Shown here piece after piece: positions 26,468-36,422 of a DNA stretch of 64,000 nucleotides. Position 1 is the stretch's first letter. Each line of letters opens with the position of its first letter. A program made the position numbers and the translations under genes. The DNA lies in assembly GCF_000807855.2 (NCBI RefSeq), contig NZ_JRYR02000001.1, forward strand, positions 2,414,368-2,478,367, given 5' to 3'. The stretch comes from Flammeovirga pacifica. Lineage in GTDB: Bacteria; Bacteroidota; Bacteroidia; Cytophagales; Flammeovirgaceae. The notes under the pieces were generated by a model, which ran no database searches, was not told the DNA's origin, and saw only the letters and a program-made list of their open reading frames with translations.

Positions 26468-28090
26468 ATGAAACTAAAAACATTCTTTATTAATCTATTA
26501 TTTGTTCTTTTAATTAGTCAAGCTTTTGGACAAGCTCCAACATCTTACAACAATCCAATTTTACCAGGGTATCACCCAGACCCATCAATATGTAGAGTTG
26601 GAGATGATTACTACTTGGTTAATTCTTCTTTTGTCTGGTTTCCCGGACTTCCTATATACCATAGTAAAGATCTTGTAAATTGGGAACATATCGGCTATGG
26701 AATTACTAATTCTGAAACAATCAGTTTTAACGGTTTAAAAGATAAACATGGTCTTTTTGCACCGACTATAAGACATCATAATGGCACTTTTTACATCATT
26801 AATACTTGTGTAGGATGTAAAATGAATTTTTACATTACTGCTACAAACCCCGCTGGACCATGGTCTGATCCTATTTGGTTACCTTCTGCATCAGGTATTG
26901 ACCCTTCATTATTTTGGGATGAAGATGGTAAAAGTTATTACACTGGAATGGAAAGTGTAGCAGATAAAAAATGGTCTACTCAGACAGTAGTTTATAATCA
27001 GGAAATTGATTTAAATACAAATCAACTTATTGGTAAAAGACATCATCTAACTTTTGGGCACGCTAATAATGCGGCTTACGCCGAAGGGCCTCATATCTAT
27101 AAAATTAATGGTAAATATATTTTGCTACTTTCTGAAGGGGGAACAGAACAATATCATGCTATGTCAGTACATCATAGTGATAGTATTAATGGGCCATATC
27201 AGGCAGATATTATTAACCCTGTACTAACGCATAGACATTTAGGCAAGGATTATCCTATTTATGCTGTTGGACATGGTGATTTAGTAAAAACACAAAATGG
27301 AGAATGGTGGGCTGTTGTGCTTGGAAAAAGATTAAATAATGGAATCACCACTTTAGCTAGAGAAACCTTTTTAGCAAAAGTAGAATTTGAAGGTCAAACA
27401 CCAATTTTCAACAAGGGAAAAGGAGTGGTATTGAGTCGTCAGAAACGTCCTGATTTACCTTGGACTCCATTTCCTGCACCTCCTAAAAAAGATGATTTCA
27501 CTACTCATAAAATTGACTTAAGATGGTGTAGCATCAGAACACCTGAGAAAGAATTTTACAAGCTTAATGATGGAAAACTTAAATTAAATCTTCACAAAGA
27601 AGTCCTAGACAGTTTAGTGCATTCATCTATGCTTATACAACGTATTGTAGACCACAACTTTGAAGCATCTACAGCGATGTCTTTCTCTACGTCAAAGATC
27701 AATGAAGAAAGTGGATTATGCCTGTATAGAACCAATGAAAATCATTTCACTCTTATGAAGAATGATCATGAAATTATTCTGACAGAGGTCTTTAAAGGAA
27801 ATAGAAAAGTAATCGCAAAAGTAAAATTCGGTAAGAAAAATGTCATTCTAAAAGCGAAAGCTCAGGATATGATGATTCAATTTTATATAGGAGAATCTTC
27901 CGATCATTTAATTCCAATTGGACCTCAATTGAGTTTAATTACCATTGCTGATGGCCAAGGAAATGCCCAGTTTAATGGAGCGGGTATCGGAATATATGCA
28001 ACTAGTAATGGACAGTCTACTAAAAATAAAGCACATTTTGATTGGTTTCAATACAATGGCTTAGATTTGGACACTACATTGACAGATTAG
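26468..28090 (+). CDS. GH43 glycosidase, beta-xylosidase/arabinofuranosidase-like
   Basis: 540 residues with a signal peptide (about 1-22, SQAFGQA). The N-terminal propeller (about 25-325) has PGYHPDPSICRVGDDYYLVNSS with catalytic Asp38, GIDPSLFWDEDG with Asp145 and YAEGPHIYK with acid Glu206. The C-terminal concanavalin-like sandwich (about 340-530; DDFTTHKIDLRW, NHFTLMKN) is typical of GH43 beta-xylosidases of the subfamily 10-12 kind. Within a red-algal locus it could remove xylose or act on the mixed-linkage xylan that accompanies porphyran, or it may have a changed specificity. No lipobox, so it is periplasmic or secreted without a sorting domain. Single gene, convergent with the DUF5060 operon. 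Confidence 0.85.
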   Translation: MKLKTFFINLLFVLLISQAFGQAPTSYNNPILPGYHPDPSICRVGDDYYLVNSSFVWFPGLPIYHSKDLVNWEHIGYGITNSETISFNGLKDKHGLFAPTIRHHNGTFYIINTCVGCKMNFYITATNPAGPWSDPIWLPSASGIDPSLFWDEDGKSYYTGMESVADKKWSTQTVVYNQEIDLNTNQLIGKRHHLTFGHANNAAYAEGPHIYKINGKYILLLSEGGTEQYHAMSVHHSDSINGPYQADIINPVLTHRHLGKDYPIYAVGHGDLVKTQNGEWWAVVLGKRLNNGITTLARETFLAKVEFEGQTPIFNKGKGVVLSRQKRPDLPWTPFPAPPKKDDFTTHKIDLRWCSIRTPEKEFYKLNDGKLKLNLHKEVLDSLVHSSMLIQRIVDHNFEASTAMSFSTSKINEESGLCLYRTNENHFTLMKNDHEIILTEVFKGNRKVIAKVKFGKKNVILKAKAQDMMIQFYIGESSDHLIPIGPQLSLITIADGQGNAQFNGAGIGIYATSNGQSTKNKAHFDWFQYNGLDLDTTLTD

Positions 28091-28101
28091 TTTAATCAAA
28101 A

Positions 28102-28147
28102 AAAGGCCATAATATACAATGCAATAAAAAGTATACTATGGCCTTTC
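28102..28147. terminator. Bidirectional terminator
   Basis: AAAGGCCATA and TATGGCCTTT form the outer stem, with GTATAC-like inner pairing, between the GH43 gene (ends 28090) and the DUF5060 gene (ends 28162). Confidence 0.85.
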
Positions 28148-28161
28148 TTATGATGATGTTA

Positions 28162-29934
28162 TTATTTTGTCTTTCTTAGTAAAACAACCCAATCATCGTT
28201 CAATGTTGGAGAAGCTCCAAGAGATACTTTCTTACCACCTTTTACACGTTTAATTTTCGTGAATTCTAACTTCCCTCCTACTCTTGGGTTATACCATGCA
28301 ACAGTGTATTCTTGCTCATCAGTACTCAAATCAAGTGTTGGCTGCCCTCCATTTTTTAAATAAATGGAATAAACTTCACCTGCTTTAGCAAAGCAATAAC
28401 TATCTTTTATATCTACTAATCCATCATTAGGTTCCATTTCATTGAAAGGAAGGTACTTCTGAAAAAAGTCTGTAGCATAAAACGTCATATCCCAAATACG
28501 ATCTCTTGAGCGCCAGTCTTCACAATTTAAATCATTATTGGGGTATTTATATCCAAAATAATGTTCAACCCCACCACCGCCGGCCATGAGGTTAGCCCAA
28601 ATAACATCTTTTCGTACTGTGTCTTGTTGAGCAGGATAATTATCAGGTAACACTCCTTTTCCTGCAGGTCCGATTTCATCTAACCAAATCACCCAATTTT
28701 TACCTGATTTTTCTGATGCCTCCCTCCATTTTAATGTAGTTGAGTGCGTGTGATGTAAATCATGAATTTGAAATGAAATACCGTCCAAAGAATGGTTTGC
28801 CAATAATGGTGTTACCGTATTTTTATGATCTTTCTGAGATGGTAAGGTATGAATTGCGACCATATTACCATATGGATCTAATGACTTCATATATTCAATC
28901 ATTTGAATCCTCATTTTCTCAGTTTGACCAACAGGAGACCAGTTGGTAATACCATTTTCTTCTCCCATATTCCAGATAATCCCAGGATGATGAGCAAACC
29001 TTGCAACTAACTCTCGATAATATAATTTTCTTTGAATTGCCGTATATCCCATATCCAAAAGACACTCATTTTCTGTCTCTTGTGTCACTATATGTTTAAC
29101 CAATCCAACCTTATCCATATGTGAAAAAAGTACCTCCCATTGGGCTAACTTACTAACATCAAAACGATAACGCTCATGAGCCTTCGTCCAGGGCCAGACA
29201 TTTTTACCGTCTCCCATCACATTCATTGTAAGAAAATAAACCGTATTTATCCCTTTGGATGAAAGGTAATTCATTGCTCCAATTATCCCTTTTCCTTTAT
29301 TCCCCTGCCAGAGAACATCTCCTTTATTCCAATCTCCAATATGTGATTTGAAGTGATGTTTATCGGGTGTTCCATCAAATTCATGATACCCTAGTAAATC
29401 TTCCGGACTATTAGCACCTCCTTTAATAAAGTATTCTTTATTCCCCTCAAATTGTAAATAATGAGAGTTTGTTGGTTTTAATCTACCCTTTGCTCTAAGA
29501 TCAATCCCTTTTTTATCAGATTGTTTCACTTTAAACGTCCCCTCTTTTCCATCTAATATTCCTTTTTCAAAGTTTGAAATATCGTTGGCTACTGCACAAT
29601 TTTCTCCTTTTAAAAATGAAACCTTATAATGCCATTCTCCTGTAATATTCGGTACGAATCGAACTCTCCATTTATTACCTTTAGTTGCCTGCGTTTCAGC
29701 AGCATTTCCGTCTGCAGCGTAAAACCCAGGAATTATAAACTTCTCATCACCATTTGTGAAGGTAACATCAAGCCTATAGTCTAAAAATGGATTTATAGGG
29801 TTTTCTTCAAAAGTATCAGGTCCTTCAAAAGTGAAAGCAATTGTATGCCATACTTTAAGTTCTCCATTAATATCTTGAGAAAATAAATTGTAACACAATA
29901 AATTACAAAGTAATAAAATTAGGATTTTTTTCAT
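28162..29934 (-). CDS. DUF5060-type putative glycoside hydrolase
   Basis: 590 residues with a signal peptide (about 1-19). The N-terminal beta domain (about 22-135, ELKVWHTIAFTFEGP, FVPNITGEWHYKVSF) matches DUF5060. A TIM-barrel-like domain (about 150-490) follows, with two conserved-looking acid sites, IIWNMGEENGI (Glu325/Glu326) after beta-strand 4 and NWVIWLDEIGPAG (Glu420) near strand 7, the layout of a retaining clan GH-A enzyme. A C-terminal beta domain (about 495-590; the 'putative collagen-binding' fold common in such proteins) ends it. The substrate of this group is not known to me. Its place as last gene of a GH16-GH3 operon (6-nt gap to GH3) suggests a role in galactan oligosaccharide processing. 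Confidence 0.75.
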   Translation of the reverse strand: MKKILILLLCNLLCYNLFSQDINGELKVWHTIAFTFEGPDTFEENPINPFLDYRLDVTFTNGDEKFIIPGFYAADGNAAETQATKGNKWRVRFVPNITGEWHYKVSFLKGENCAVANDISNFEKGILDGKEGTFKVKQSDKKGIDLRAKGRLKPTNSHYLQFEGNKEYFIKGGANSPEDLLGYHEFDGTPDKHHFKSHIGDWNKGDVLWQGNKGKGIIGAMNYLSSKGINTVYFLTMNVMGDGKNVWPWTKAHERYRFDVSKLAQWEVLFSHMDKVGLVKHIVTQETENECLLDMGYTAIQRKLYYRELVARFAHHPGIIWNMGEENGITNWSPVGQTEKMRIQMIEYMKSLDPYGNMVAIHTLPSQKDHKNTVTPLLANHSLDGISFQIHDLHHTHSTTLKWREASEKSGKNWVIWLDEIGPAGKGVLPDNYPAQQDTVRKDVIWANLMAGGGGVEHYFGYKYPNNDLNCEDWRSRDRIWDMTFYATDFFQKYLPFNEMEPNDGLVDIKDSYCFAKAGEVYSIYLKNGGQPTLDLSTDEQEYTVAWYNPRVGGKLEFTKIKRVKGGKKVSLGASPTLNDDWVVLLRKTK

Positions 29935-29940
29935 CTTAGT

Positions 29941-32157
29941 TTAGTTAATCAGAGTTTCAGAAAAGTACTTATTCTTTATTGGTAAATGCTTTGTTTTTCC
30001 TATCAATTTAACGGTGGTTGAAGCCTTTATATCTGTAGATGATGCTCCTATTAGAAAATCATAATTACCGGGTTCAATCACTAAATTCATGTCTTTATCA
30101 TAAAATGCTAATTGCTCAGGAGAAACCTTAAATGTAATGTATTTCTTTTCTCCTTTCTTTAGATCTAAACGAGTAAATCCCTGTAAAGAAAGCATTGGTC
30201 TAGGCATTGATAAACCTTTTGCTGATATATATAATTGAGGTATTTCACTTCCATCCATTTTTCCTGTATTGGAAATTGAAAACCGTACATTAATGTAATC
30301 ATCATCAGTGGTCGATTGATTATCAATATCAAAATCTCCATAAGAAAATTCTGTATAGGATAGTCCATGACCAAAAGGGTACAATGGCTTCTTCTTTTTA
30401 TAACCACTTCCATACCAAATTGGACATTGTTCATTACTACGAGGTACAGTTACTGTCATTTTTGCTGATGGATTTACTTTTCCAATCAGAATATCTGCTA
30501 AAGCATTTCCTCCTTCTTCTCCAGGATACCATGCTTGTACAATAGCTGCACATTCTTTTTCAATAGCAGTAAGTACGTGCGGTCTTCCACCAAAAATAAT
30601 TAAGATCACAGGCTTTCCTGTAGCAATTAAGTCTTTGACAAATTCTTCCTGTTTTCCTGCTAATCTAATATCACTTCTACTTCTACTTTCACCGCATAAA
30701 TATCTATTTTCTCCCATTGCAGCGATAATAACATCACTTTTAGAAGCATAATCAATGGCTTTATTATAGTCTGTAGAATAATCGCTTTGTAGCTCAATGA
30801 CATTGTTTTCTCTTTCATCTCCAATAACTGGTTTTACTTTCTGTGAATTATCAGATTCCGTCCAATCACATCCTCTTTCATAAAGGATTTCCGTACTCTT
30901 CCCTAACCTATCTTTTAAACCATCCAAAAGGGTGAATAATTTAGGATTAAGAGGATCTATTGGCTGTTTTTCCCAATACAGTTGTAATGATTGGTAAGTG
31001 TAATCACCTAGAAGAGATTCTGCGGAAGCTGCATTTGGCCCGACAAGAGCAATCTTTTTTAACTCTTTCTCTAAAGGTAGAATGCCATTATTTTTTAATA
31101 AAACAATAGACTGAGTTGCCGATAAATAAGCTCTATTTCTAAATGCTTTACTATCCAATTCAACATTAGCTTTTACCTCCAACGGTTTCTGTAAAAAGCC
31201 TAATCTACCTTTTAAAGTCAATATTCTTTTTACGGCACTGTCTACGTCATTTATAGAGATTAAACCTTTCTCAAGTGCCATAGGTATTAATAGATAGCAA
31301 TCTGGATTTGGTAATTCGAGATCAACACCATTTTTCAATGCAATCACTAAAGCTTCCAACTTATTTTTAGCATACTTATAAGAAGTATTAATCTGCTTAA
31401 TGGCAAAATAATCAGAAACTATAATACCATCATACCCCCACTTTTTTCTCAAAATATCCTTTAGAAGAAAAGAGGACGCGTGTGCAGGAATATTTTTATA
31501 GGCATGATAGCCAGGCATAACAGATTGTGTATTCCCTAAACGAACCGCTACTTCATGAGGCATTAATATTTCCTCAAGAAATTCCCTATCGTCTAAGTTC
31601 TTTCCACCATAACCTGCAAAATGTTTTGTAGTTGTAGCTACCCCTTTACTTAGGTCTTCCGTCTGCATTCCGTTTATAAAAGCCAGACCCATTCTTGACG
31701 TTAAGTACTCAGATTCCCCAAAACTTTCTTCCATTCTACCCCATTTGGCATTTCTACTTACATCCAACATTGGAGAAAGTGCAAGAGTTATCCCTAGGTC
31801 TCTCATCATTCTTGAAGTATACCCCGTATTTATCTTTAACAAATCGGGATTCCATGAACAAGAAATTCCGATTTGTTGAGGTAAGGTCGTTGCTCCTTTA
31901 ATATTATATCCAGAAATAGCCTCTCCATGTTTTAGGTATGGAACAGATGATTTCCCTGTTAAAGTCATCACCTTAGTATTTAAAGACATGGTATCCAAAA
32001 TAGTGTCTACAAGTTTAGAAATTTCTAAATTTCTTTCGTCTGTTAGCCCTAGTGATGCTCTTTGATTTAGTGGGTTGTCTACCGTTTTTTGATCTTTAGA
32101 AGTACATCCAAAAATCGAAAACACTAAAACAGCTATTAATATTTTATACTGATACAT
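29941..32157 (-). CDS. GH3 beta-glycosidase lipoprotein
   Basis: 738 residues. Lipoprotein signal with lipobox SIFGC (Cys18). The GH3 N-terminal barrel spans about 50-320, with KHFAGYGG (about 178-185) and the nucleophile Asp249 in GIIVSDYFAI. The alpha/beta sandwich domain (about 340-590) includes IVLLKNNGILPL and IIAAMGENRYLCGE, and the fibronectin-type C-terminal domain is at about 610-725 (PLYPFGHGLSYTEFSYG). GH3 covers beta-glucosidases, xylosidases and galactosidases; the metabolic context suggests a beta-galactoside released from agar/porphyran, but this is inference. Middle gene of the GH16-GH3-DUF5060 operon (4-nt gap after GH16). Confidence 0.85.
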   Translation of the reverse strand: MYQYKILIAVLVFSIFGCTSKDQKTVDNPLNQRASLGLTDERNLEISKLVDTILDTMSLNTKVMTLTGKSSVPYLKHGEAISGYNIKGATTLPQQIGISCSWNPDLLKINTGYTSRMMRDLGITLALSPMLDVSRNAKWGRMEESFGESEYLTSRMGLAFINGMQTEDLSKGVATTTKHFAGYGGKNLDDREFLEEILMPHEVAVRLGNTQSVMPGYHAYKNIPAHASSFLLKDILRKKWGYDGIIVSDYFAIKQINTSYKYAKNKLEALVIALKNGVDLELPNPDCYLLIPMALEKGLISINDVDSAVKRILTLKGRLGFLQKPLEVKANVELDSKAFRNRAYLSATQSIVLLKNNGILPLEKELKKIALVGPNAASAESLLGDYTYQSLQLYWEKQPIDPLNPKLFTLLDGLKDRLGKSTEILYERGCDWTESDNSQKVKPVIGDERENNVIELQSDYSTDYNKAIDYASKSDVIIAAMGENRYLCGESRSRSDIRLAGKQEEFVKDLIATGKPVILIIFGGRPHVLTAIEKECAAIVQAWYPGEEGGNALADILIGKVNPSAKMTVTVPRSNEQCPIWYGSGYKKKKPLYPFGHGLSYTEFSYGDFDIDNQSTTDDDYINVRFSISNTGKMDGSEIPQLYISAKGLSMPRPMLSLQGFTRLDLKKGEKKYITFKVSPEQLAFYDKDMNLVIEPGNYDFLIGASSTDIKASTTVKLIGKTKHLPIKNKYFSETLIN

Positions 32158-32161
32158 ATTC

Positions 32162-33043
32162 TTATTTTGATGTTGTTGGTTTATTCTTCCATACTCTAAA
32201 GTATTTCACATGAAATTCACCATCTAATCTCTCATCGTCTGGTAAAGCCCCAAACCATTTATTTGACTCATTATTAAAATTAACTTCTAATGGTTGATGC
32301 CAATGCGTGTTTTTTGCTTCTCTAAATAGAATACCGTCAATATAAAACCTGATATGCTCTTTAGTCCATTCTAACCCCCAAACATGATATCCTTGTTGTA
32401 ATTCGAAAGGAACATAATACTTTTTTGTTCTTGAAAAATGCTTTGTCACATTCCCTTGATCCTCGGGTGCTTTAAAAACATGGATATTTGAATTTAGGTC
32501 ATGTCTATTATAACTTAATCCCGGAGCATTTTCACAGATATCAATTTCCGTCCACCAATCTTTACTAACATTTGTCATCCAGAAACCTGATACCCAAGGA
32601 GCATCCATTAATTTCATTTCAGCTTCAAAGTATCCGTATAGAAACTTATTTTTACTTTTGATAAAACCTGAAGTATGTGTGTACCCCTCCGGTAATTTTT
32701 CATCATCATGTTTGTTTACTCTAAAAACAGCTTCACCCTCTTCAATAGACACATTCGATCCATGAAAATAAGTAGGTTTTCTTCCTTTCCATTTTGGATT
32801 ATTAGGGTACCATAATTTCTCGTTAACATGTCCCTTTTCAAATTCATCAGAGAATTTTTTTAATAATTTCCATTCTCCTGAGTTTTCTTGATCAGACAAG
32901 GGTAATTTATCTGAAATTCGAGAAACAGCAAGATTGTTATCGATAGAATCAACATAGTTTTTGGGTGGAATAGTTAAGTTCTGTGCTGTTACATTATTCA
33001 TCAAAAAGAATATTAATGCTAACTGAAGAAAGACCTTTTTCAT
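32162..33043 (-). CDS. GH16 endo-galactanase (beta-agarase/beta-porphyranase candidate)
   Basis: 293 residues with a signal peptide (about 1-20) and no sorting domain or lipobox. The jelly-roll catalytic domain carries WWTEIDICENAPG, the ExDxxE signature: nucleophile Glu166, Asp168 and acid/base Glu171. Surrounding motifs, SGFIKSKNKFLYGYFEAEMKL (about 125-145) and YHVWGLEWTKEHIRFYIDG (about 220-238), are typical of GH16. The motif and its ENAPG continuation fit the marine porphyranase/agarase branches better than laminarinases (which have EIDIxE with a following methionine bulge), but subfamily assignment needs alignment. It heads a three-gene operon with its own C-box promoter. Confidence 0.85.
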   Translation of the reverse strand: MKKVFLQLALIFFLMNNVTAQNLTIPPKNYVDSIDNNLAVSRISDKLPLSDQENSGEWKLLKKFSDEFEKGHVNEKLWYPNNPKWKGRKPTYFHGSNVSIEEGEAVFRVNKHDDEKLPEGYTHTSGFIKSKNKFLYGYFEAEMKLMDAPWVSGFWMTNVSKDWWTEIDICENAPGLSYNRHDLNSNIHVFKAPEDQGNVTKHFSRTKKYYVPFELQQGYHVWGLEWTKEHIRFYIDGILFREAKNTHWHQPLEVNFNNESNKWFGALPDDERLDGEFHVKYFRVWKNKPTTSK

Positions 33044-33080
33044 ATTTGTCCGTTTTAGTTTATTTTTTAATGATATGATT

Positions 33081-33137
33081 GAAATTTAACTATCCAACTA
33101 TTTTTTCCCTTTAATAATTTAACATTATAAAGGGGGT
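33081..33137 (-). promoter_or_regulatory. C-box promoter of the GH16-GH3-DUF5060 operon
   Basis: On the minus strand ACCCCCTTTATAA starts at 33137. TAAATTTC (one mismatch to TAnnTTTG) starts 49 bp downstream at 33088. The box is 94 bp before the ATG at 33043. Confidence 0.6.
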
Positions 33138-33188
33138 GTATTATTTATCCCTTTGATCTAAACTCTATTTTATTCCATTAAAAAATTC

Positions 33189-33246
33189 ACCCCACCTATT
33201 TACAGATTTTTTTTCCAATCATAATCAAACACAAAAACTAGATTGA
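33189..33246 (+). promoter_or_regulatory. C-box promoter of GH86 enzyme 2
   Basis: ACCCCACCTATTTAC starts at 33189, 98 bp before the ATG at 33287. A weak -7-like TAGATTGA starts 50 bp downstream. It is placed back to back with the GH16 operon's box, so each divergent gene has its own copy facing its own start. Confidence 0.5.
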
Positions 33247-33286
33247 TTTTCGAATTATTACTTAACACGCTAAATATTAAATACTT

Positions 33287-36178
33287 ATGAATTACTACTA
33301 TTCAAAGAGACCAGCACACTACACAACTACTATCTTATGGTTATTCTTAACCATCTTTCTCCATGATGTCAACGGTCAAAACACTGTCAGCATCAATCAC
33401 AAAATTCAACGTTATATAGGTGGTACTTCCTCCTTGGATCGATCGAAGTTCTTCAATCTCCACTCCAACAATTCTGATGCAGAATTAAATCAGTTTTACA
33501 ATGATTACAATGTATCTCCTAGCAGAGGTTTTTGGGGACCTTTTTCCTATTCTAAAAGTAAAGGAAATGCAGTTGGGACATATCCTCAAGGCACAAATGG
33601 AGATAATAACTTAAAAAATGTAAGCCGATTTGTGGCCACAGAGCATCCATACAATATTTTTAAGGATGGCCTTGATCCAAATGCTGCTGCAAATTGGGTA
33701 GTTGAATACTATAAGGACTTTGCCAATGACTCAGAAAGACCCCTCTTCTTCGAGCCCATGAATGAACCTTTTGTACATGCAAAAGACTACTATTCTGGAG
33801 GTTGGAATCAATCAGAAGAGGACCGTATTAAAAGACAAATGGCAGAAGTTTTTGCAGCTATTGGTAAGAAGGTTCATGAAACTTCTGCATTGAATAATAT
33901 GAAAATTATTGGATATTCTGCCGCATGGCCTTCAATGGAGATTAAAGACTTTGCTCATTGGAATGAAAACATGAAGATGTTTATGGATGTTGCAGGAGCT
34001 GATATGGATGCATTTTCAACACACTTATATGATGGCGTTAATGTAACTGGACAGAATAATCAAAGGTCTGGTAGTAATAGTGAAGCCATTTTAGACTTGA
34101 TTGAAACCTATAGCTATACAAAATGGGGTAAGGTAAAACCACATGCTATTACTGAATATGGAGCCATTGCTTCAGGTTATGGAAACAACTACACAGATAT
34201 TGAAAGTATCCAAACTGTGAGAGGAATTAATCACATGTTATTTAATTTAATGGATCGTGAAAACAACATCGATATTTCAATCCCTTTCATTACGGATAAA
34301 TCTACTTGGCACTTAACTGCTGCAAATAACTATCAACCTTACGGTGCTGCATTATTAATCCCTACAAACATTGGGGAATCTTATGTTGCAGGGTGGAAAT
34401 ATTCTCCGAAGATTCATTTCTATGAATTATGGAAAAATGTAAGTGGTAAAAGAATACAAATAAATACTTCCAACCCCGATATTCAAGTACAAGGATTTGC
34501 CAATGGAAATATGCTTTACATTGCTCTCAATAACTTGGATGATAATACACAATCTATAAATTTGAACTTTGTTGAGAGACTAAGTGGACTACAATCCATC
34601 ACCAAAAAGGCTTTGAAAATTTATGATAATTCCAATCCGCAGTTAAGTATTTCTACTTTATCTACTTCGCCGGGTTCACTTTCATTAATTTCTGGTGAAA
34701 CTGTAGTGTTAGAATATAAATTTGCTAATACAATCCTCTTCAATAATACTATTAGAAACAAAAAGTATTATACCAATAAGCACCTACAATACATTAATGC
34801 AAATACGGCTATGAATTTTGCATTCAATGGAGTAACAACAGGTACAGGTAGTGCTTCGCTTCAAATAGGAATTGGCAGAAAGCACGCAAAATCAAAGAAA
34901 CCAATTGTAAAAATTAATAATACCATAATTAATGTTCCTGATAATTGGAAAGGTTATGACCAAGCTAATCGAGATGATTTCTTTGGGGTAATAGAAGTTC
35001 CTGTTGCTATGAATTTACTTCAAGCATCTAACACTATTTCTATCACTTTCCCTGATAATGGTGGACATGTAAGTTCTGTCATCCTTGAGGTGGGTAAATA
35101 TGACCAAAATGTTATTGAAAATGAATCTGTAAACATTGTGAACCCCTTAACCACGGTTGAAAGTGATACAAAAATAGATGTACAATTGTCTTATACTTCA
35201 AATACGACTAGAGACATTGTTGCTGAATTTTGGTCGTCTACTGGTTGGTTAGGACAAAAAGTAACAACTGTCAATGCAGGAAGTGGTGTTGAAACTTTAT
35301 CCATTAATCTTGCCAATGCACCTACAATTGGTAATGGCTATGTTATTAAAGCTAGTATACGTCCTGTCGGTTCTAATTGGACACAAAATATTGATTCTGA
35401 TCAAGCAAATAATATTGAAGTGATTCCACAAGTGATACAAGAGCCCTATTCTGGAACTCCTGCAAGTTTACCAGGAAAAGTGGAAGCAGAAAATTATGAT
35501 ATTGGAGGAGAAGGTGTTGCATATCATGATATTAACACAACAAATCAAGGGGGTGCTTACAGGACTGACGGTATTGATATTGAAATCTGTACTGATCAAA
35601 ATGGGGGATATAATATAGGGTGGTTAGACACCTCTGAATGGATGGAATATACGGTTAATGTCAGTACATCTAATGATTACGATTTCTTTCCAAGAGTGGC
35701 TAGTCCTAAAGATAATTCACAATATAAAATTAGTATTGATGGCACTGATGTTACTGGTAACCTTACCGTTCCCAACTCAGGTGGCTGGCAAAATTATCAG
35801 ACAATGCATATCCGTAATGTATACATGAATAGCGGAAAGCATATTGTGAGATTTGAAGTAGTTAATGGTGGTTTTAATTTTAATAACTGGGCCGCTTGGG
35901 CATCTTCTACATCTAATACTAGAATGATTCAAGTTGATGAAAGTGAAATTATTTCTGCATATCCAAACCCTGTTAATCAGAATAAACTACATATCAGAGT
36001 GCCACATAATAATGGAACTACTGTAGAAATGATGAATATTAATGGTCAACTTTTACAGGAAGTAATATTTGAAGGAAGCTATTATATGCTACCTATCAAT
36101 AATATGTCTAAAGGCATCTATTTGATCCGTATTACCACTCCTAATGATCAAGTTATAAAAAAGATTATGATACAATAA
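33287..36178 (+). CDS. GH86 endo-beta-agarase/beta-porphyranase 2 with CBM6, secreted
   Basis: 963 residues. Signal peptide (about 1-30, ending HDVNGQ). The GH86 barrel (about 32-400) is very similar to enzyme 1, with FFEPMNEPFVHAKDY (Glu160) and KPHAITEYG (Glu290). Shared sandwich domains follow at about 400-610 and 615-715 (TRDIVAEFWSSTGWLG). In place of enzyme 1's CnaB and PKD-like domains there is a CBM6 (about 724-870: GKVEAENYDIGGEGVAYHD ... GGWQNYQTM), a family known to bind agar and other polysaccharide chain ends. A type IX sorting domain closes it (about 885-963, YPNPVNQNK ... GIYLIRI). Enzymes 1 and 2 look like a recent duplication with swapped accessory modules. Confidence 0.9.
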   Translation: MNYYYSKRPAHYTTTILWLFLTIFLHDVNGQNTVSINHKIQRYIGGTSSLDRSKFFNLHSNNSDAELNQFYNDYNVSPSRGFWGPFSYSKSKGNAVGTYPQGTNGDNNLKNVSRFVATEHPYNIFKDGLDPNAAANWVVEYYKDFANDSERPLFFEPMNEPFVHAKDYYSGGWNQSEEDRIKRQMAEVFAAIGKKVHETSALNNMKIIGYSAAWPSMEIKDFAHWNENMKMFMDVAGADMDAFSTHLYDGVNVTGQNNQRSGSNSEAILDLIETYSYTKWGKVKPHAITEYGAIASGYGNNYTDIESIQTVRGINHMLFNLMDRENNIDISIPFITDKSTWHLTAANNYQPYGAALLIPTNIGESYVAGWKYSPKIHFYELWKNVSGKRIQINTSNPDIQVQGFANGNMLYIALNNLDDNTQSINLNFVERLSGLQSITKKALKIYDNSNPQLSISTLSTSPGSLSLISGETVVLEYKFANTILFNNTIRNKKYYTNKHLQYINANTAMNFAFNGVTTGTGSASLQIGIGRKHAKSKKPIVKINNTIINVPDNWKGYDQANRDDFFGVIEVPVAMNLLQASNTISITFPDNGGHVSSVILEVGKYDQNVIENESVNIVNPLTTVESDTKIDVQLSYTSNTTRDIVAEFWSSTGWLGQKVTTVNAGSGVETLSINLANAPTIGNGYVIKASIRPVGSNWTQNIDSDQANNIEVIPQVIQEPYSGTPASLPGKVEAENYDIGGEGVAYHDINTTNQGGAYRTDGIDIEICTDQNGGYNIGWLDTSEWMEYTVNVSTSNDYDFFPRVASPKDNSQYKISIDGTDVTGNLTVPNSGGWQNYQTMHIRNVYMNSGKHIVRFEVVNGGFNFNNWAAWASSTSNTRMIQVDESEIISAYPNPVNQNKLHIRVPHNNGTTVEMMNINGQLLQEVIFEGSYYMLPINNMSKGIYLIRITTPNDQVIKKIMIQ

Positions 36179-36200
36179 TCTCAATTTAATAAGTAGATGT

Positions 36201-36248
36201 AAGAGTTGCTTCTATACCTTGAGTATGGGAGCAACTCTTCTCTTTTTT
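36201..36248 (+). terminator. Terminator after GH86 enzyme 2
   Basis: AAGAGTTGCT and AGCAACTCTT (36201-36210 / 36230-36239) pair around a loop that itself can pair, followed by CTCTTTTTT. Confidence 0.8.
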
Positions 36249-36311
36249 AATCCTTTTATTTATCAGACAATCTTATATAAAGAGTCTTTAGCTATAGAAA
36301 TTCACACATAA

Positions 36312-36353
36312 AAAAAGAGGTATGACAACCAAAATATGGTATCAATACCTCTT
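36312..36353 (-). terminator. Terminator after GH29 enzyme 2
   Basis: AAGAGGTAT and ATACCTCTT form a 9-bp stem; on the minus strand a run of seven Ts follows. It serves the gene ending at 36423. Confidence 0.8.
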
Positions 36354-36422
36354 CATATAAAATACAGTTTGTTCGAATATTTATTGTTTAGTTAATCACA
36401 AATATGATGTATAAATCATCCA

